Part shown: one piece after another, positions 49,943-63,100 of the stretch | Layout: every line of letters begins with the position of its first letter | Numbering within the stretch: the first letter of the stretch is position 1 | Origin: Tanytarsus gracilentus | Lineage: Eukaryota; Arthropoda; Insecta; Diptera; Chironomidae | Direction of reading: 5' to 3' | Length of the DNA stretch: 64,000 nt | Assembly: GCA_038502055.1 (NCBI GenBank) | Contig: JAXRKN010000045.1 | Span: forward strand, 6,842,501-6,906,500 | Position numbers and translations under genes: made by a program | The notes under the pieces: generated by a model | Told to the model about the DNA's origin: nothing | The model's database searches: none | Seen by the model: the letters and a program-made list of their open reading frames with translations, nothing else

Positions 49943-52348
49943 CTAAAAGAAAAGGAGAGAAATAAATCATTAGCATATTTTTTTACTAGAAATGCGTGAT
50001 TCGATAAAAGAAAACTTACAGCGAAATGTTTGTTTGCAAAGCTAATTAGTGAGTGTGCGAAAATAAACAGCGGAACAGTAAAATTTGCATGCATAAAAAA
50101 TCAATGGAATGTTTCTGGAAAATCTAATTATTTATTTAGACATGCATGAAATTATTTCTTTTTGGATTTCCAGGTTAACTAAGATTATTTTTTTGAGTTT
50201 TTGTTTTTAGCGCTGAAATTTTAAATTCTTATTTTTTCATTGCTTAAATTTTAAGAAATTTTAAAATTTTAAAAATATTCAAATTCGTTTTTAATTTTAG
50301 AACTTGAACCATAATTTTTGAGTTACAATGTTGATTTAATTTATTCCTGTATAAAATTAATCCATTTTAACACAACTCCAATACCAATACCAAAAAAACG
50401 CATTGACCTGCAATTTCAAACTTCATCTTTTATTCAAACAGAAACGTGAAAATTCTCGATATGTTTTTATTTAATTTTTCAGCTTGGATGCTTGCCAAAC
50501 CGAGAGAGACGAAAACTTCTCATTTTTTCAATCAATAAATTTTTTTCTCTTTTCCCATTATGATGTTTAATTTCTTGTTAATATTTAATAAGTGTGCCAG
50601 AAAACGCCTGTGTGAATTCATTCATAATTTTTATTTCTTGGCTCGATTGAAGTATTGAGGTCTTTATAAACATCCTGTAGAGTGATTCAAGTGAGACTCT
50701 TGTAAAACATTTTAAATGATTTCGGAAGCTCATCGTTTTTTTCTGATTATACACTTGTGGCGAGGAAATGTTGAATTTTTTTTCTGATGTGTGATGTTTC
50801 CTTCTTTTTGAATGTCACGTCCTCATGTGCGGAAATTTTGAAAACTAAAAAGTTTAATTTTGTAAAATCAAATATTATTTTTAAATTAGATTCTTATTTC
50901 AATGTAAAAAAGTGTGAAATTAACTCGACATCATCCCGCAATTAATCTGGATCTTACTTAAGCTCCACCTAAATTTTCCGCTAACAGTCCTTCAACTTTA
51001 AATCTGTCTCTGAAGTCAGATTGAGTTGAATGTAAAATTTTCGCCATGTTTCAGTTATTAACCTCGCGAGTTTCATTTATCAAAGGCAAAATCCTGCAAA
51101 GCTCTTTAATAATTCAAGAATTCAGTTCAAAATTCTTCTAATGGGAAAACTTCAAGAATTTGTGTTAAAAATATTTTTAAAAACTTTAATTTTTTATATA
51201 TTTTTTCTTCTTCACCTTTAATTTTCGAAGTGAATAAAAATGAACAAAAAAATAAATAATTTCTAAGAGGAAAATTTCAATTCAAACCCTTTTTGAAACT
51301 ATCGAGTAGCCACAGTAGATGTTTTTAATACACCGAATCCAAACATTTCATATTTGAACATAACCAAAATTTTGTTTGCAGCACTACATGTGCTCACATC
51401 AAGGAACTTTTTTAATCAACATAATGAAGTATCACTCTCGGGAAAGTGTTTCAATTAGGAGCAAAATTTTGTAATAAACCTAGCATTTTTCCATCTTTTA
51501 TAAAGTTAATCAACACACACGCGTGTGCACACGTACAAAAAATTGTTTATCGAAGATAAAAGTTTGAGAAACTTTTCAGATTGTTTGAGTTTATTGTTAA
51601 TGTGCTTTTGGTGTGACGATGGCGCTCGAGGATTTGATTAATTTAAGCGGAATGGTGTCGCTATGGTGAAAAAGTTTTGTAGTATAATGAAATTAGATCA
51701 AAAAGAGTTTTGTGGTAATTTCAACCTCATCAAACCACCTTGTTATAATTATTAAATGTCATTAGTAAAATGTTTCGAATTTTAAGCTTCAAATAATTGG
51801 GAGCTTAAATTTTTAATTTCATTTTATATTTTCTAGAAATTACTTTCTGCCTAAAAGCTTAAAATATTTGACTTTAGTTCTGGAATTCGATTTTCAATAT
51901 TCATAAATCTAATCCCTAAATCACAAGAAATTTTAATTTACTTGCAATGTCAGTACCAGCTGCCTTTTGGCTTACAACACAGAAACAGAATAACAGCATA
52001 GAAATTGCCGCCTTGAGCTCATAATGTAGTCGTCAACATTTAAGAACAAGAATTTTACTTTCATTTTCTTTCGTCTTTTATTTTTTCTCCCTGCTGATTG
52101 AGAATTCATCAAAATTAATTTAATACCTCACAGTGGAAAACACGAAAAATACATTAAATTTATTAAGTTTTTAGATTTTTTAGAAAAATAATAAAAAAAT
52201 TCATACCCAAAAATTCTAAACATTTAAATGACTGAAAGAACTTTTTTCTTAAAAGTAAATTTTTCATTATCAAAAAAAGATAAGCACGTCCATTTATATA
52301 AATCATATATCTAACTTAATTTTCCTTTTAGCCATCGCTACTCAACTA

Positions 52349-52546
52349 GGGCGGTCAGAGGTTTTGCAAAAAAAAAACCGGGACACGATGATCACAAAAA
52401 ATTACACTCTGCTTCAAAATTAGTGCAAATTTGTTCTATTTTATTTCAATTGCAAAAATCCAGGACAAATTAAGCTAAATCTGGAACACGGGACAATTCA
52501 TGAAAATCCGGGACTGTCCCAGTAAAACTCCTGCAGTTGACCGCCC
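52349..52546. mobile_element. 198-bp MITE with TA target duplication
   Basis: GGGCGGTCA at 52349-52357 is inverted as TGACCGCCC at 52538-52546, and each end is flanked by TA. The interior contains CCGGGACACG and CCGGGACTGTCCC. A TA duplication points to mobilisation by a Tc1/mariner-type transposase, which is not encoded here. Confidence 0.75.
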
Positions 52547-55441
52547 TATACTCAACCCTTATTAAATTGAGAAAAGAAGCACACACGACATGAAAGCTAA
52601 TGAGAAAAGCACATTAAATTGTCATCTGTACATGTCTACAGCATCATGCGATGATGTTAAGCGTTCCTTTATGTGAGTTAATAATTACAAATTAAATATT
52701 TATGAAAAAAGAAGGAAAGAATGTAGAAAGGTTATTTTATTTAATTCGAAAAAATTTTATTACGAAGACAAAAAAGAAATTTTATGTTGGAAAATTTCAA
52801 TTTAGTTTTTTAATCGATCCTCAAGTGTTTTTGCATGTTTAACAATCTTGAAATAAATTTGCCGTCATTAAATTAGATTTTCATGTGTCAAGTTTTCGTT
52901 TGATGTCAATTACCTTTCTAATAGACTGAAGTGAGTTTCATACACTCGAGAACGTTTTGTCAATCGAATCTAACTCAAAAAGCACGCAGGCAAAGAAAAA
53001 AGCTGAACACGTTAAAGCTGAACATAAAAAGAGCTTTGGGAGCTCTTGGTTACATTCCTTTGTTATTTTTTATCATTCAGAAGAGTGATTTTATCGTGAG
53101 ACAGATTTTTTTTACAAAGTCTGCGTGCGAAAGTTTTCACAAAAATCCTCTTTGAGGAACTTTTTTTATTTGAAGGCATATTTTTCGTAAACATCGTAAA
53201 TTATTTTAATTTCTCGACAGAAAACATCTAAAAAATTGAAATGAAGGATAAAATGTCGTGTTTTATGTACTCGAAGCAGTTACTGTTAACGGTCGAGGAT
53301 ACATTGAGGTTAATGGAGAATTAAGTCATAAAAATTTTACACGAAATTTTCTCTCTTTTGATAGTTGTAAAAGGTTAAAAATTTGATAAGGACTATGAAA
53401 AATTTATTAAAAAATGTAATTTGAAATATTTTAAAATCTCAAAAAATCTTAAATTAAAAATTATAAAAAATTAATAATTATTTTTTAATTTCTTTCTTTA
53501 TTCTGAACCTTTTTTTTGCATTTTATGATCATGAAAATTTACCTAAATCATATTTAATTTAATGAATTTCTCTTATTATCACGCAGAAGGTTGTTGACTC
53601 GCAGATAAAATGTTTTCTGAACAAAAAAGAAGCTTTAATCTAATAACAAAAGCAGGAAATGAAAGAATAATGCACGTCCGAGCTGGCATTTCTCGGAAGG
53701 TTATTCTTTGTTTGACGAACATGGTGATATTCGTGTCAACATTTTAGTTTAATGCTTCAGCGCTTGTGAATTTTTGATCCTTGAGGTGAAAGGTGAAAAC
53801 TGTTTCTGAGAATTAAAATATTAAGTTTAATATTTGTATAGAAAATATTTTTTAAAAATTAAATTGCAATAAATTTTTATAACAACAAAAAAAATTTTCA
53901 AGTCACGTTTGGTATTAAATTAGTTCCAAAGTTGTTTTTTTATTTGATGACACCAAAAGGTTTTCGGTAATAAATTCTTACGACTGTACAACAACGTCTT
54001 AATCCGCTTGCAAATATAAATTTTATTTTATCCACTGACACAAGAAAGAAAATGAAATTTCCCGTAACATTTTTCTTCTAATACACTCGGGAATTTCCAT
54101 TCAGAAGAAATTCATCTCGATTTGCTCTCATTCGAATGACAGTAACATTGACGTCTAGAATCAATAGACATTGAAAGAAATTGAATGTGTAAGGGATTCG
54201 AAATCAAATTTAAAGTCAATATGGAATCTGTCCAAACATGCACATGTTGGTGGTGGTGTGTTTGCGATCAAATTATTAACTCATGGCCAGTGAAGCGCAA
54301 TGAAAGGCAAACAATTTCAAGCTCAGTGTGTATATTTTTTGACAATACCGATGACGCGCGTGACTACACATTTATTGCAATCCAATCAGGTGAAACAGAC
54401 AGAAATTTCTGAGTCGAATAATAATTTTAAATAAATAAATAATAATTTTAAATATGGCAAAAATTAAAGGTAAAAAATCTTGAAGGTAAAAAATCCAAAT
54501 TTAGACGTCACCACATTAAGATAAATTCAAAAACGCATTTTAGTTTTCTGCTTAATTGATGTGCACAAATTGAGATGTATATAATAAAAGGTCCATGACA
54601 ATGTCAACAATATGTTCGTGTTGAAATAAAAATGCGTTAAGGTGTTGCGATGGCGACATACTGGGTGAAAACTGAAAAGATCATCAGCACACAAAAAAGG
54701 TATGTTGAGTGAAAATGCTTCGAGGAAAAATGTGCAAATTGAAAAACCTTTTTTATGTGTTCGCTTTAAAACGAGCTTCGAAGTTAATGCATGGTCCTTG
54801 ATGCAAGGAGTGGAATTTTAATTTTTTTCCGAATATTTTAAAAATTTGAAATTTATTTAAATTTTTTAAAAATTACCAACCCTTTTAGAGGAAAATCTCA
54901 AGATAATAAATGTTCCATTTAAGTCATACGGCGGTTAATTGGGGCACTTTTTTCTGCGACGATAAATTTCCTGATTTATTTCAGAGGCATAAAAAAGTTC
55001 TTTAAATTCTCCAGTACTCATTTGCCTCGAGGGTTTGGCACTAAAATGCGAGCAAATGAAAACCACATAAACGAAGCTCTTTGAATGCGGCACTCGTGCA
55101 GGTGTGGGATGAGTGCGATGATGAACAAAGCTGCTGCAAGATAAAAACACTGCAAAATTCCAACAGCTTTTATTAGGCGAATATTTTTTTGGCACATTCA
55201 TGCAAGACCCGCATAATTTTTTTTCATATCAGAGTTTTTAACATTTCGAAATTAGAAATTTAAACTGACTCACTTTTTGTTATGAGTTAAAAATTTATCA
55301 AAGACTGACGAAGATTTTTTGGATTATTAAAAATGAATTAATAAAAATAATTCAAATTGTGCAAAATTATCAATTTTAAATTACGCCCAAAAACTTTGCT
55401 AAATGTTTTTTCACGATAAAAAATTCCACACTCAATATTTT

Positions 55442-55449
55442 TATAAAAG
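55442..55449 (+). promoter_or_regulatory. TATA box of the nested LRR gene
   Basis: TATAAAAG, 72-79 bases before the ATG at 55521, predicting a start near 55472. Confidence 0.6.
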
Positions 55450-55520
55450 CAGTGATTTTAATTCCGAATGATATCAAAAGTGAATTTTACTTCCTCGAAA
55501 TCGCAGTGATTTTTTTTAAA

Positions 55521-56057
55521 ATGTCAAGTTTAAAGTTTATTTTTCTCATTCTTGCCTTAAATTCAATTAATTCTCTGATCATCGATTGCAATTTCAACAG
55601 CGACCATGTTTGGGAGCCAAATCTTAAATATTATGCTTGCGAAGTGAAATCTTCTCAGTTTGGATTTCGAAATAACCGTTTAGAAGGTTTCACAGGCGTT
55701 CATCAAAGCGAAAAAACTAATCTTGATGTTAAAGGTGTTTATTTTGCAAACAATTGTGCTCACATCAAAACAGTTCCTTTTGACTTGGATTTATTCTTTC
55801 CAAATCTGACTGGAGTAAGTTTTTATAAATGTGGAATCGAGGAGCTAGTTGGCAACGAATTGTCACAGTACAAAAATCTCCGAATTTTAAATATTTTGCA
55901 CAACAAAATTAAAATCATCGGACCGAGCTTCAACATTCCATCAACCTTACTCTTCTTTGGACTTGGCGGAAATTTATGCATAAATGAAAATGCTTGGACA
56001 GACAACCGAGATTTATTAATTTCTATGGTTGATAAAGCAAAAAGAGTTTGCGTTTAA
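55521..56057 (+). CDS. Secreted leucine-rich-repeat protein, nested antisense in a host intron
   Basis: 178 residues in one exon. Residues 1-18 (MSSLKFIFLILALNSINS) are a signal peptide. Then comes a short cysteine-containing cap (IIDCNF at 20-25 and YYACEV near 40), and LRR-like repeats from about residue 75 to 145: FFPNLTGVSFYKCGIEELV, then YKNLRILNILHNKIKIIG and STLLFFGLGGN. The C-terminal cap has two cysteines (NLCINEN, KRVC). A 201-residue frame opens upstream at a GTG but the first ATG is at 55521, preceded by AAA. LRR proteins of this I-D-C...Y-x-C build are numerous in midges; the ligand is unknown. An AATAAA lies about 150 bases past the stop. Confidence 0.88.
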   Translation: MSSLKFIFLILALNSINSLIIDCNFNSDHVWEPNLKYYACEVKSSQFGFRNNRLEGFTGVHQSEKTNLDVKGVYFANNCAHIKTVPFDLDLFFPNLTGVSFYKCGIEELVGNELSQYKNLRILNILHNKIKIIGPSFNIPSTLLFFGLGGNLCINENAWTDNRDLLISMVDKAKRVCV

Positions 56058-56302
56058 AAATTTATTCAAACTTTTAGTTTTCACTCTTTGACTAAAATTA
56101 AATGCACTCTAAAAACTTTCAAACGATTTTAACCACGTAAAGACACAGAAAAATATCTTTGTTAAAAAACATCTTTCTCTCTCCACACGTAGAAATTTTA
56201 GTTAATAAAAATAAAAACTCCAAACTTAAAAACCTTTTTAGTTTCATATCTTTTCACTCTCAAATAAAACTCATCAAATTGTTTTTCGGGGGCACCTGTC
56301 AC

Positions 56303-57109
56303 CTTTCACGGAGCTTTCAGCTGGCGATCTCGGAAACAATTCGAAGCTTTTCGGTCGCTTACTGCTGCTGCTATTGGTGGATGATGATTTTGAGGTGTTT
56401 GATTTGGATGGCGGCAATGGTGATGGTGGTCCGATTGAGTTGGCACGCGACGACGACGAATGTGGAGGTAATGAGGCGTAGAATGGCGGTGTAATTGGAG
56501 TGGTGGGTGTTGCTGTCGTGTAGCTATCGGTGTATGATGAGGGTGTCAGGAGGGAAGCGCGAGCCTCTTTTTTCTCGAGAGAATAAACCGGCTCGCCGGA
56601 CGCAAAGAATGCGTCGAAATTATTTTGACGGAGATTGTCGCGCGTGAAGGTCGGATTGGCAATGCGAACGTGATGGTCCTCGGTTACGCGCGCTGACGCA
56701 CCGCCTGCCTCAAGCTGCTCATTGGACGCAGAGACTTTGCCCAACTTGCCGAGGGAAATTTTGGTGATTTTCGATTTCAGTTTGCTGCCCTTTTTCTTCG
56801 CACCGTTACCTTCGACAGTCGATGGACTAAAGCTATTACTATTGAATTGATTCTCGTCTACGATACTCGAACGTGATTTATTCATAAAGTCGTCGGCAAA
56901 TGAGACACGACTGGGACTTAGATCGCGTTTATCGATGGATGGTGAACGAACGTAGTGGTTTGGTGTGAGTGTGGTTGGAGATGGTGGAGGCCTAGTGCCT
57001 ATGGTGGGCTGTGGGACAATTGGCTCCCGCAAACGATCCAGAGTTGGTCTCGAGTTTTTGTAACGTGGATTTTGTGCGACACCGTATGACAATAGAATTA
57101 TTTCATCGG
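56303..57109 (-). CDS. Exon: disordered N-terminal region of the F-BAR/STAC-like gene
   Basis: 807 bp; the acceptor ends in TTCCAG and the donor is AAAG|GTGACA. It starts in phase 1, so an earlier exon must exist unless an ATG at 57128, inside the apparent acceptor region, is used as an alternative start. It encodes about 268 residues rich in Ser, Pro, Thr and Asn, with a basic stretch (KKKGSKLKSKITK) near residue 115 and proline-rich segments such as TRPPPSP and PLPPSK that could bind SH3 domains. No folded domain is recognised. The single leftover G joins the next exon to make Glu, keeping the frame. Confidence 0.8.
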
Positions 57110-60100
57110 CTGGAAATATCACGTACATTCCTTTCCACCATCATGTATGGCGACGACATTGCCACCCGACCTCCTTTTGTTTCGCACTCGCGCCCTCGCC
57201 TCGTTACTAAATCGTCTAGTCGGAAAATTTAATTTAATTATTCCGCCTTTTTTTGTTGTCACAAACTTTTCCTTTGTCTGAATAATTTTCGCGGTTTTCA
57301 CTGGAAATATTCTCAGTGCAGTGAAGGAAAATATTTTCAACAAGAATTTATTTATTTTTTTATCAGAAAGTTTTTGAGCTTTTCTTAAAGTCTCGATTTC
57401 TCTTTTAAGGACTGAATAATATTTTTTTACATTAAATAGACATTGAGAAATTTAATTACGAACATTTTGGATGATTTTTAAAGAAAATTGTGGCAATTCA
57501 AAAATATTCTAAATAATTTGAATTTCCAGGGGTGCTCACTAGAGTAAAAAAATATTTGTTTACATTTTTTTACTTCTAAGTTATGCATCTCATAAAAATT
57601 CAAATTTTTGTCCATTCTTGAACAATTTTTATCATTTCAAGTTTACAAATTTCCTGCAAAAACTAAAATTTCTATGAAAATAATTTTTTCATCCAAAAGC
57701 TTCATAATTAAATTCAAACTTCATGCACAACATAAAAAGCAAAATTTAATCTAATATTTCTTGCTTTCATAAATTTCGTTTCAATTCACATACTTCGTAT
57801 AACTTTTCACTTTTCATTAATCTTCTTTTTGCTCTTCATACACTGAAATTTTCCTTTTACTCAAGAAAGAAAAACTTTTGATATTTCTTCATACTTCACT
57901 AATATTTTTCAGTTTCTTTTTCTCATTTATATTCCACAGAGAAAATAGAGTGCATAAACTATTCAGTGAGATATCATGAGGAAATTATTGACTAAAGAAA
58001 GAGAGAAAAGAAAAAATAAATCATAAATAAATTAAAGTTGCTCGAAGAACCAATAAATGAAGAAATGAAACATGAATGATGTAAAAATAAATCATCGTGA
58101 ATGAAATTGTGTAAACATAAACTAAGTTTAATGTAATGTGGTGCAATCATATCATGAATATTGATGTTTATTTAACTTTTGTTTATGGAATAGCAGTTTG
58201 TGACTTATGGAACTGCAAAAATGAAATAATAAGCGGAATTTATTAGTTGAGTTGGGATTAAATGTCATGGGAGGGAAAATTGTGGATTCAAATTAATGAA
58301 AATATTCAACCGAATGAATCTTAAATTATTTGAAGAAATAAATTTAAATTTTTTAGTGTCCACTCCTAATTTTTGCCTGTAAGTCAAAAAACTCAAATAA
58401 AATTCAGAGCTCCATAAAAATTCGCACATGAGTTCAAAAATCCCCTAAAGTGTTTGCAAATGTTCCTTCAATTTTTTGATTCTTTTATTTTACGAACTTC
58501 GAAAAGAGCTTTTGCAATTTTATGTTTGAATAATTTATGAAGCTGCATGAAATAAATTGCAGAAGTATAAAAGAAATTTTTCATAGCTTCATGAATTTTT
58601 GCATTGAAAAAGAGAATCCTTAAAGTGTTGTTAGAAGGATTTTTTCGTTGTTGATTAAAATTAATTAATTGAGTTGCCTTATTTTCCACTTGTACACGCT
58701 TCATTAGCAAAAACATTTATAAGCAGAGATATCTCGTTTCCCTCATAATAAACAAATGTAAGCTAAATTTCTCGGTGTATAAGAAGAAAATTAGATAACG
58801 TGGATATGTTCGTGAATTAGGACACGATTATGAGAAATTAAGACATTTTAATTCTAAAATTATATTTTAACAAGTGATTTGATCCAAAACAGAGTCACGA
58901 CGTAATTAACAAAGTGCTGGATTGAATTAAACTTCAGTCATGGATTAATTAAAATAGCACAATTTAAATAATGACCATTAAAATGTTCAAGATATCCGAA
59001 TTTGTGTTCGAGATATTTGAGATGTTTTTCACAGTAGGATGAGAGAAATTAGCAAATCGTGTGCGGCAAAATTAAACATTTCACGGTCGATTTACGGCAA
59101 TTTAAAGGAAACCGGGGAGAAAATGACTTTTAAGATGTTTGAAAACTTCAAGACGCCTCATTAAATTTTCAAAAAAGTGAAAGCGATCTGATTTGATTCA
59201 AATTGCGAGACATAAAAGGCCATATAAGTTTTGTAAGGGTTGGGACACTTTGTGAATAGATATTTTTTTAATTAAAGATCTAAAATATAAAACTTTAATC
59301 CTAAAAACCGGATGATGCAAAGACTTCCTTCTATTTCATTTTAATAGACTTAACATAATCATCAGCAGCATAAAAATTTCATTTAAACGAATTGGAAACG
59401 GGGAAGGAAGGCTAATAAGTAGGTTAAACATGAATAATAAAGCAGCATTGTGAATGGATAAAATTGAACAGTGCTCAAGTGCACATGAAAGTCGAGTGCG
59501 CCCTGATAAATTAATTAATAATTGACGTTAATTGAATAGTTGAACATGGTTGCAAAATTCAAAAGCACTAATGCCAAAAAATATGACAACGACATCGGTC
59601 ATAAAAACGTGAACGAGATTACACATGAATTTAATAATGCTGACCACAAAAAATCAATTCTGTTTTCTTCTTTCAAGACATTTTTGTCATCTAATCATTT
59701 TTTCTTGTATCAAATTTCCAATTATTTTCTTCTTTTAATATCGAAAGTTGGAGGCTTTCAGCTCATGCAGATTTTTATTATGTTCGCTCGCCCCGGAGAC
59801 AGAAAGAGATTTTGCTTTTCGAGACTTTTCGCAAAATGAATCAGTTTTTAAACTTTGGAAGCTCCGAGAAAAGATTAATTTTCAATTTTGATGGATTTTA
59901 GGAAATGTTTTCAAATGTTCTGAACATAACTGTAGCAACAAGTTGAGAATTGGTGTTTATTGAAGTTTCTATAAATTAATCCATTCATAATTTTTCAATT
60001 AAAGTTCTCTAAAAGCTTTTAAAAGTTTTTCTAAACTTTTCAATATTTTTTATTTAGTTTAAAAAATTAAAAATCGTAAATTCCATCACAAAACATTTTT

Positions 60101-63100
60101 CCACGCTACAAAACATTTCAACTAAAAAACCTTAATTAATTAATTAATTCAATTTGACCCTCAATAGCAATTTTCTCAACCCAAATGTAAATTGTGAGAA
60201 TTTTTTTCCGCTTCATTAACTCATAATTTCACGTGAGTCGGTTTGTTGATTCATTCGAGCAGCCGATAATTCGGCAATCCATTCACTTCAATCAACAAAC
60301 ACCGGTCGAGCACGACACGCGGTGTCAAGAGCAAAATTATTCTCAGAGAGATGAGAAAAATGTGTAAATGACATGACGTTTAAAAATAGACGAAAAGCAG
60401 CTCCGCACGTGAAAGTGGCGAGTGATTTTTCAAAAATATTGATGAGACTTTTCCTGATTTTATTTTAGTGATGCAACAAATTTTCAAACTGGAAATTTTC
60501 ATATTTGAAAACTTTTTGATAGCAATTTTTTAACAATAAATTTAAAAACTTCTAATTTAATAAATTCTCCCATTTTTCTTCATTTGCGTAATTACGTCAT
60601 CATCGCCACCGTCGTTGGAGTCTATTACAAAAATAAAACATTTCACGAGTGAACGTAAAACGATTTAAAAATGATTTAAGTGCTTTTTGTTGCCGCTCGC
60701 TCTACTTTTTTTTAAAAGCTATATATGTAACAATCATTCACATGTGACGCGAACCCCAAAGGGAAAAATTTTCTTCTACAAGTCTCGCCGTGAACCTTCG
60801 AGTTTCTCTTTCATGTGAGTTAAAAATAAAAAGAGGAAGAAATATTAAATTTGAGTTGGGAAAATATTTCCTCATGAAATTCAATCAACTTTTTATGTGC
60901 TTTCAAATTCAATTGAGTTTGAGCTTTTTGATATTTTTTATTGCTGATTTTGATTATTAGATTTTATTTGGGATTTTTCGTGGTCAAAAATTTGAAGGTT
61001 GTGGTCAAGGTTGAAATTTTAAACAAAATATTTCTTGTTTAAGATTTAACTGATGTGCAGTGTGGTGGAAATATTAAGTATAATGCATGATTGTTCAGGA
61101 AGCTGAGTGCACAGTTCAAGGACTGTAGTTTTTCTCATTATTTTTTAAATTTATCTAGAGCAGCAATTTATCACTCCTCGATCTCCATTATTTTTTATTG
61201 CACAGCTCTTTTCTTACAAAAAATTCTCTAATGCACACACAGCACTTTCAATAGTCGATAATGACTAACGATGAAAATGCATGACATGCCATTAAAAAAT
61301 TTCTCAACCTTTTCAATACATAAAATTTTTTCGAACACCACACTAGAATTATTTCGTTGTTATCGATCATGCAATCGACATCATTGGTACTGAAAATTGC
61401 AACAAGAATTTTTCCTCTCCATTCGACACTGAATTGACTCAATTCATGCAATTTTCTGTACATAGTTTTGCTTACTTGACAATTGCGAGAAATCATAAAA
61501 AGGTTGAGTAGAAAATGCTGATTGAAAAATCCATCACTTGAGCACGAAACGAGTGACATCAGATTGTGTCGCATTTTTACACCTTTATGGCTTTTTTGTC
61601 CATGGCGTGTAAACTTTTATTTATTATTTTTAAAATTGAAATTTTATCCAACCTTAATTTACCTTAAATTAAAATCTCAACATTAAAAATTTTTCTATGC
61701 CCATTTGTGGCAATTTTCATTTTGGACATTTTTAATCTCCATTGAACGTGAGACCGAGAAAGAGAGCTTGTAAAGGGTTTTTACGGTCGTGAGTGAGAGG
61801 ATTTGCGTTCAATTAAGCCATCAATGATGGTTGTTGGGATGAAATGAAAAAAATTTCATGGCGTGTCGCATCGCCAATTTTTCCCTTCAATGAACTTGAA
61901 ACCCTTACAATTGCGGAATTACGACCCTTTTCTAGATTTTTTTTTCGCTCTCCAATTAAATTTTTGTTTAACGTTAAGTGAAATTATTTGTTTAAAAATT
62001 TTCTTGTTCAAAAAAATTAAATTTCTAGCTTTAATTTTTCAATCACATTAAGTGACATTTTGTAATTTTTCCTCAATTTTATTTTACACGCCCACATGAA
62101 CATTGAGCATGGTGTAATTTTCTCTGCGTCATTTAACCAAAAAGCTCGCACGTTCCCTTCATGCTCGTTAGAGAGTTCATTAGCTTTCTGGATGTAATCA
62201 CATCCAAGCCAAAAATTTGTTGACGCATTTTCAGCTTGAGTGAAATTTATGTGCATTTGCAATCAAAAGAAGCTTTTATGTGAACACAGATTCACAATTT
62301 GATGCAATTAATTTTTCATGAGTTATTGATTTAGATTTTATATTGAGTTTAGAATCATCTGATCTAGGCTGACTATCTGATTATTTTTCCAAGAAATTTT
62401 CCAAAACGTTGAAAATATATTTTATTCAATTTTTTAATTTTCAATACATTTTTACCATCTGGTCACCCTAATTTCAATGTTCATTCATCCTTGTTACCTT
62501 TTTCAAATTCAACAGCGAAAATATTAAATTTTAACCGCAGGAAAAAAGTATTTCTCCATGTAAAAAATGTTATGTGTGGATATAAAAAATTTATTCGTGC
62601 AACTCGAAGGTTGTTTTGATTTACTCGAGCTGTTGTTTTTATAGTTGATGAAGTGGAAACAGAAAATTTTCCTATTTTGTTGAATGAGGAGCAGAAAATT
62701 TACAATTATGATTTTTCGTTGATGAACTCAAAAAAATGACCTGAATAAAATTTTATTGAAAAAGTTCAAGAAAAGATGTTGAAAAATTCAAAATATTAAG
62801 TTAAAATATGTTCGAGTCATAGAATTTAGCAATTTAAAATATCCAGTTTTATTACCAGAATTTTTTTTATTATTTTTTTTTCAAATTCAACCACAAGAAA
62901 ACATAACAAAAAGAGATTGAGTTTATTTAGATTGAATATCCTTGAGATATTTTCTCATTTTTTTGCCATTTTCAGTGGAAGATTATTTAAATATTAACTT
63001 TTTGATATTCGACGAGATTCAATTGCTTCTATAAAAATCTTGAAAATCATCAAATTGCTTGCTCACAGTTAAGTGAGGTCGGAAAGAAACTTTTTACTCT

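Larger units (their letters stand above)
49943..56302 (-). other. Intron carrying a nested LRR gene and a MITE
   Basis: 6.4 kb; holds the MITE at 52349-52546 and the LRR gene at 55521-56057. Otherwise AT-rich with no other supported gene. Confidence 0.65.
1..57109 (-). other. Locus of a large F-BAR / C1 / tandem-SH3 (STAC-like) gene, open at both ends
   Basis: This is a single minus-strand gene assembled by eye from 18 exons whose donor and acceptor phases all agree. The coding part seen before the first stop is about 1193 residues. Order, with rough residue numbers counted from the first exon seen: disordered 1-290, F-BAR-like helices about 300-515, coiled coil and linker 520-670, basic linker 672-722, C1 zinc finger about 740-790, low-complexity linkers 800-1068, SH3-1 about 1075-1135, SH3-2 about 1140-1193. 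C1 plus two SH3 domains is the vertebrate STAC layout; those adaptors bind L-type calcium channels and alter their gating and surface delivery. An N-terminal F-BAR module is not part of vertebrate STACs and recalls fungal Bzz1 (F-BAR, C1, two SH3). Orthology to STAC rests on the SH3 pair; the function is inferred from the family. Confidence 0.85.

Noticed and set aside
61248..61574. 108-codon minus-strand open frame upstream of the gene
   Set aside because: No splice site in the phase needed to join the exon at 57109 and no recognisable domain.
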